Shown here: positions 60,225 through 64,000 of the stretch, in pieces
Numbering within the stretch: position 1 is the stretch's first letter
Layout: each line of letters starts with the position of its first letter
Source: Streptomyces aureus
GTDB lineage: Bacteria > Actinomycetota > Actinomycetes > Streptomycetales > Streptomycetaceae
Length of the DNA: 64,000 nt
NCBI RefSeq assembly: GCF_000725495.1
Contig: NZ_JNZD01000006.1
Coordinates: 288,511 to 352,510 of the forward strand
Direction of reading: 5' to 3'
Made by a program: the position numbers and the translations under genes
Notes under the pieces: model-generated
What the model was told of the DNA's origin: nothing
The model's input: only the letters and a program-made list of their open reading frames with translations
Databases searched by the model: none

Positions 60225-61823
60225 TCATTCGTCGGCGGGAATTGGGCTGCTCGTTCCCTGGGCGTCGCCGTCCTCGTCGTCGTTGCTGTCCTGGCGGGCC
60301 TTGCGGATCTGTCCGGGCGGCTCCTTGGGGGCCTTCGTGTTGCCCTTCCCTGCGGCGTCCGGTCCGACTCCCTCCGCCGTACCGGCCCTTTCGGCACGAG
60401 GAGTCGGCGCCGGATCGGCGGTATGGGTCCGGGTCGGGCCGGCGGTGGGCATGCTGTTGCCCGGGGTGGGGTCGTGGTGCGGGCGGCCGGAGCTCGCGTG
60501 CCCGTCGGCCGGCGTCGCCGGCGGTATGTGACGGCCGTCGTCTCGGGCCGACGGCTTCGGGGAGGCGGCGCGGTCGCCGGACGACGCTGCCCGGTCACCG
60601 CCTGAGCCGGGAGAAGAGGACACCTCGGTGACGGCGAAGGTGGCGAGCGCCGCGGCCAGTGCCGCCGCCGTCCCGACCATCCGCATCCGGCTCCGGCTCC
60701 GGCTCCGGCGGGGCGCGGTGCGAACGGCGGTCCGTGGAACGGCCGTCCGAGGAGAAGCAGTCCGTGAATCGGCCGGCTGGGGAGCGGCGGTCCCTGAAAC
60801 AGCCGTCCGGGGAACAGTGGTCCGTGGAGCGGCCGTCTCTGGAACGGCGCTGTGTCGACCATGCCTCGGTAGCGGCTGCTCGGAGCCCGGCCGGGGCATG
60901 CTGTGCGTGCTGTCACGGCCGTCCATCGTCACCTGCGGTGCGGCAACGAGACTCGTGGCGCCGACGGCCGGTGCGGTCGGGTCCGCGGCGGCCGTCTCGT
61001 CCGCCAAGAAGGCCAGCGCGTGGGCGCACTCGCGCGCAGTGGGCCGGGCTCCGGCGTCCAGGGCCGTCATCGGCCACAACAGGCCCGCGAGGGTCCGCGG
61101 CACGGAGTCGGGGACGCCGGGCCGGCGGTGCAGGCGTGCGATCGCGGCTTCCAGGGGGCCGCCGTCGTACTCGATTCGGCCGGTGAGGCATTCGAGGAGG
61201 ACCAGGCCGAGGGCGTAGACGTCCGCGGGCCTGCCGACGGGCTCGCCGAGAACCTGCTCGGGGGACAGATAGGCCGCCGTGCCGACGAGGGCTCCCGTGG
61301 GGGCGCGGGTGGTGGTGTCCAGCAGGCGCGAGATGCCGAAGTCGGTCAGATGGGGGCCGCCCGAACCGTCGAGGATGATGTTGGACGGTTTCACGTCGCG
61401 GTGGACCACCCCCGCGTCGTGCGCGTGGGCGAGGGCGTCGGCCAGTCCGGCGCCGAGCGTGGCGGTGGTCCCCCACGGCAGGGGGCCCTGGGCGATGCGG
61501 GACTTCAGGGTGGGGCCCTCGATGAGCTGCATGACGAGGTAGGCGTCACCGCCGTGCCGTCCGGCGTCGTAGGCGGTCACCAGGCCCTGGTGGTGCAGCC
61601 GGGCCAGGAGCACCGCCTCGCTGCGGTAGTCCTCCTCGGTGTCGAACCCCGTACCGGGCCGGAAGATCTTCACGGCCACCGGGCGCCGCAGCCGCAGATC
61701 GAACCCGCGGTGGACGTCTGCGGCGCCACCGGAGCCGATCAGCCCGTCCAGGCGGTAGCGACCCGTCAGCACCCGTGAGCTGCCCCTGGAAGCCAGAGCG
61801 ACACCCGACTCGACGAACCCCAC
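60225..61823 (-). CDS. Transmembrane Ser/Thr protein kinase (PknB type)
   Basis: 532 residues. The N-terminal kinase domain (about 23-278) has an intact glycine loop IGSGGAADVHRG (29-40), Lys52 in AVKIF, HRDVKPSNI with Asp143, DFG at 161-163, TAAYLSPEQ activation-segment end and DVYALGLVL. A Thr/Pro/Ala-rich juxtamembrane region with TAVPRTAV-like repeats (about 325-372) is followed by a basic stop (RRSRSRSRMRM), one TM (383-401) and an extracellular Pro/Ser/Asp-rich tail without PASTA or other recognised domain. GTG 61823 with GGGAGG 6 nt upstream. Signal and targets unknown. Confidence 0.93.
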   Translation of the reverse strand: MGFVESGVALASRGSSRVLTGRYRLDGLIGSGGAADVHRGFDLRLRRPVAVKIFRPGTGFDTEEDYRSEAVLLARLHHQGLVTAYDAGRHGGDAYLVMQLIEGPTLKSRIAQGPLPWGTTATLGAGLADALAHAHDAGVVHRDVKPSNIILDGSGGPHLTDFGISRLLDTTTRAPTGALVGTAAYLSPEQVLGEPVGRPADVYALGLVLLECLTGRIEYDGGPLEAAIARLHRRPGVPDSVPRTLAGLLWPMTALDAGARPTARECAHALAFLADETAAADPTAPAVGATSLVAAPQVTMDGRDSTHSMPRPGSEQPLPRHGRHSAVPETAAPRTTVPRTAVSGTAAPQPADSRTASPRTAVPRTAVRTAPRRSRSRSRMRMVGTAAALAAALATFAVTEVSSSPGSGGDRAASSGDRAASPKPSARDDGRHIPPATPADGHASSGRPHHDPTPGNSMPTAGPTRTHTADPAPTPRAERAGTAEGVGPDAAGKGNTKAPKEPPGQIRKARQDSNDDEDGDAQGTSSPIPADE

Positions 61824-62029
61824 CCCGAACCTCCCTGATCCGCTGACCGCGACCGGCGACGCCCGCCACCGCGGCGATCAGAACCGCGTACCCAGGGAAC
61901 CCACCCCTATCCCCGGTGCGCAGGACGGAGGGCGGGGCCCGTGTCCCGGCCCCGTATCGCTCCCCGCCCGGGAGACGGCGGGCACCGCCAGGGACAGGGC
62001 GGGCACCGCCAGGGACAGTGCGGGCCTTC

Positions 62030-62365
62030 TCACGACGCGGCCTGGACGGTGAGCTTGTGCCCGTCCCATACGAGCGTGTCGCCCGGCCCCGCGATGATCG
62101 GGGGCTCGTCGCCGCGCTGGATGACGTAACCCCAGGAGCCGGCGACGGCCAGATAGCCGTGCCGGCGGCACCAGCGCTGCGGGATGTCGATGATCGTCGC
62201 CCAGGTGATGGTCATCCGGCCGGGGTCGACCGCCTCACGGTTGCCGACCATGCGCCGGAACAGCCTCGCCGATTCCCGGAGCGCCCGTCTGCGGCGTTCC
62301 CAGGGCCGCAGACCGGCTGCCTCGCTCTCGTAGTCGAGGGCGAGATCGAGCAGCGTCCCCCTCAC
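62030..62365 (-). CDS. Small protein of unknown function
   Basis: 111 residues. Helical N-terminus (LLDLALDYESEAAGLRPWERRRRALRESARLFRRM), then strand-rich MTITWATIIDIPQRWCRRHGYLAVAG, WGYVIQRGDEPPIIAGPGDTLVWDG. GTG 62365 overlaps the stop of the preceding frame as GTGA, indicating translational coupling. Not recognised. Confidence 0.6.
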   Translation of the reverse strand: MRGTLLDLALDYESEAAGLRPWERRRRALRESARLFRRMVGNREAVDPGRMTITWATIIDIPQRWCRRHGYLAVAGSWGYVIQRGDEPPIIAGPGDTLVWDGHKLTVQAAS

Positions 62366-62547
62366 GGCACCCACTCCGCACCCTCGTGACGCACCTGTCC
62401 CACGGACGACCGGTCGAGCATGCGAGGCGTGACCCGGTCAGCGGGTCCGCGTGGTTGTCTGAGCACAGTCTGCTCCAACTCGACTGCGGCCGGGTTGGTC
62501 ACGACGGGAGTTGACGCGGTCTTCGGTACGGGTCGATTCGGCGACAC
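62362..62547 (-). CDS. Small upstream protein, coupled to the next gene
   Basis: 61 residues: VTNPAAVELEQTVLRQPRGPADRVTPRMLDRSS, ending EGAEWVP. GTG 62547 has GGAG 6 nt upstream, and its TGA overlaps the next start by 4 bp. The overlap and ribosome site are the evidence; the sequence is not recognised, and the frame is open further upstream (to 62589). Confidence 0.45.
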   Translation of the reverse strand: MSPNRPVPKTASTPVVTNPAAVELEQTVLRQPRGPADRVTPRMLDRSSVGQVRHEGAEWVP

Positions 62548-62662
62548 GTGCGGCTCCGGTCCCGAGCCGGCAACGGGGCCCGCGACCACGGTGACGACGA
62601 GGGGGCCCGCACGGTCCTCGGCCAGCAGGTCCGCGTTCGAACCTCACCAGCAGGTGCGGGAG

Positions 62663-62884
62663 TTACGCCTTGACCGGGCCGCTGCCGGGCTGCTTGACGA
62701 GGCGATCGCCGACCGCGAGCGACTTCCACAGTCTGCGGTCGACGCGCACCTTGGCGACCTGGCCGTCCGCGCGCCTCACCTTGACGAAGTGGTACATGTT
62801 CGAGCCGTCGAGCATCCCCCGCGACTTGTCCTCGACGATACCTTCCCAGGCCTCGTCCGGTTCTGGTTTGTGAGAAGTGAACAT
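62663..62884 (-). CDS. Small conserved SH3-like protein (DUF7489-like)
   Basis: 73 residues: EPDEAWEGIVEDKSRGMLDGSNMYHFVKVRRADGQVAKVRVDRRLWKSLAVGDRLVKQPGSGPVKA. Five strands in an OB/SH3-like barrel are suggested by the alternating pattern. Widespread in Streptomyces, probably DUF7489; function unknown. ATG 62884. Confidence 0.78.
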   Translation of the reverse strand: MFTSHKPEPDEAWEGIVEDKSRGMLDGSNMYHFVKVRRADGQVAKVRVDRRLWKSLAVGDRLVKQPGSGPVKA

Positions 62885-63075
62885 GCCGCAAGCCTACGGA
62901 CGCCGACCGACCCGGTGCAGTGTCACGAGGCACGCTTACCGCGGTACGGGTGTCCCACCGGAGCACCGACAAATGTCCCGGGTGCCGGAACGACGACGGT
63001 GTCAGGGCCCGGGACGGCGGACCCGACCTGGGGCGGCTCCCCCGGTGATCGACCGGCAGGCTCCCCGGCCGCCGT

Positions 63076-63834
63076 TCAGGCCCATCCCGGCGTCGGCGGG
63101 AGCGGCCACCTGGGCGGGGTCGGCAGCGGGGCGTCCGACGAGAGCTCCGGGTCCGTGCCGCGTCCGGCGAGCCAGGCCAGGACGGAGTGCCCCGGGCCGG
63201 CGACGGTGGGGCCGGTGGGGGCCGGGGTCCAGGCGCGATCGAGGTCGGTGGCCTGGATGCGGGCGACCGGGAAACCTCGTGCCGTGAGCGAGGCGATGGT
63301 GTCGTCGAGCGCCCATGCGACGTAGCCGGACGGCCAACGGGTCGTGGTGTAGCCCAGGTTCAGGTCGACGTGGTGCGTCTCGAGTTCGCGCCGGCAGCGC
63401 TGGAGCGTGAACCAGGCCGGGTGCCGCCACCCCGCGAGCGCGGTGACCAGTACGGGCCAGCGTTCGGCCGGCATGGCGTGCGCGTCGTCGATCAGTCGGT
63501 CGAGTCCGGTACGGAGGTCGTCGACGAGCTCGCCGGCTGGGCGCTCGGCGCCCTCGCGCACCGCACGGTCCAATGCTGCGGCGTCTGCCCGGGGGCCGGG
63601 CTCCGTGCCGTTACGGGCCAGAGCCAGCAGGCGGCGGTAGGCGTCGGCGCTGCGGGCGAGGTGGGTGATGACGTGCGCGCGGCTCCAGCCCGGCAGCGCC
63701 GAAGGCTCACGGGCCTGGAGCAAGGTCAGCGAACCCAGACTGGCGCCGAGGCGTGCGGCGGAGGCACGGAGTTCGTCGAGGAGAATCTGGATGTCCGCGA
63801 GAGCGATCTCGGTGGTCTCGGTGGTCTCGGTCAC
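63076..63834 (-). CDS. Maleylpyruvate isomerase family, mycothiol-dependent DinB-like protein
   Basis: 252 residues. N-terminal four-helix DinB-like domain with SALPGWSRAHVITHLARSADAYRRLLALARNGTEP (metal-binding His about 49), DDAHAMPAERWPV, and the central RCRRELETHHVDLNLGY, whose HH pair completes the zinc site. The C-terminal domain (VARIQATDLDRAWTP, GPGHSVLAWLAGRG) is the SCP2-like part of actinobacterial maleylpyruvate isomerases. It probably transfers or uses mycothiol; the true substrate may differ from maleylpyruvate. GTG 63834 is chosen (GTG 63843 possible); the frame upstream runs into a tandem repeat and is not coding. Confidence 0.88.
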   Translation of the reverse strand: MTETTETTEIALADIQILLDELRASAARLGASLGSLTLLQAREPSALPGWSRAHVITHLARSADAYRRLLALARNGTEPGPRADAAALDRAVREGAERPAGELVDDLRTGLDRLIDDAHAMPAERWPVLVTALAGWRHPAWFTLQRCRRELETHHVDLNLGYTTTRWPSGYVAWALDDTIASLTARGFPVARIQATDLDRAWTPAPTGPTVAGPGHSVLAWLAGRGTDPELSSDAPLPTPPRWPLPPTPGWA

Positions 63835-63921
63835 GCCCGTCACCCTACGGTCGGCCGACGAGCCGGCACTCGCGTTCTGCCTTCCAGGCGCCCCGGGCCC
63901 ATGCCCGCCTTCTCCCCGCCC

Positions 63922-64000
63922 GGAGCCTGCCCGCCTCCCACCACCCACCCGGAGCCTGCCGGCCTTCCACCACCCACCCGGAGCCTGCGGGCCTTCCACC
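63922..64000. repeat. 29-bp tandem repeat running off the window edge
   Basis: GGAGCCTGCC-type units start at 63922, 63951 and 63980 (29-bp period), each followed by GGCCTTCCACCACCCACCC or a close variant. The array continues beyond position 64000, so its full length is unknown. It lies upstream of the maleylpyruvate isomerase-like gene. Confidence 0.88.

Overview
The window is high-GC actinobacterial DNA, almost certainly from a Streptomyces chromosome. Codon third positions are nearly all G or C, many starts are GTG or TTG, Shine-Dalgarno sites are AGGAG-like, and the regulators are typical of Streptomyces (TetR, MarR, LysR, HxlR, MmyB-type XRE, MalT-type LuxR). I see no rRNA, tRNA, CRISPR array, transposase, integrase or secondary-metabolite synthase. 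The content is accessory: detoxification and catabolic enzymes beside dedicated regulators, small conserved proteins of unknown role, and a few signalling modules. All functions are read from sequence and recall of families; nothing was searched.

Left part (1-13.3 kb): a small toxin-antitoxin pair; two proteins of unknown function; a MerR regulator fused to a methyltransferase; a rifamycin phosphotransferase gene (rph) behind a rifamycin-associated inverted repeat; and a TetR regulator. Then a symmetric locus for acyl-CoA chemistry. A leftward unit (nitronate monooxygenase-like oxidoreductase, enoyl-CoA hydratase/isomerase, one-TM protein) and a rightward unit (2,4-dienoyl-CoA reductase, acyl-CoA dehydrogenase, one-TM protein) diverge from a 557-bp operator-rich region, and each ends in a related small membrane protein.

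Middle part (13.3-44 kb): regulator/enzyme pairs, mostly divergent with a palindrome between them. These are MarR/DUF1398, LysR/MFS exporter, TetR/FAD oxidase, XRE/SDR, HxlR/tautomerase, TetR/old-yellow-enzyme and LysR/medium-chain reductase. Between them lie secreted or membrane hydrolases (a tannase-like esterase, an HSL-type esterase, a Tat-exported PIG-L deacetylase), a 2H phosphoesterase, a DJ-1/PfpI protein, an MpaB/Lcp-type oxygenase and many small unknown proteins. From 28.5 to 32.1 kb there are signs of decay, including a gene split by an in-frame TAA.

Right part (44-64 kb): a CheY-like receiver and a GAF histidine kinase, convergent, then a HEAT-repeat membrane protein translationally coupled to a processive family-2 glycosyltransferase, which looks like an exopolysaccharide module with its own signalling. 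Next come a large HTH-TM-periplasmic-binding-fold protein, a MalT-like LuxR activator upstream of a small protein and a DUF4386 membrane protein, an AlkD-like repair protein, a frameshifted small gene, a transglutaminase-like protein, a transmembrane Ser/Thr kinase, and a mycothiol-type maleylpyruvate isomerase family protein.

A genome-scale oddity is the density of unrelated tandem repeats. More than a dozen arrays with periods of 6-33 bp lie mostly between genes, and three lie inside coding regions (or, in one case, a gene flank). Several are nearly perfect: 9 bp x 9, 7 bp x 10, 29 bp x 4 and 30 bp x 3.
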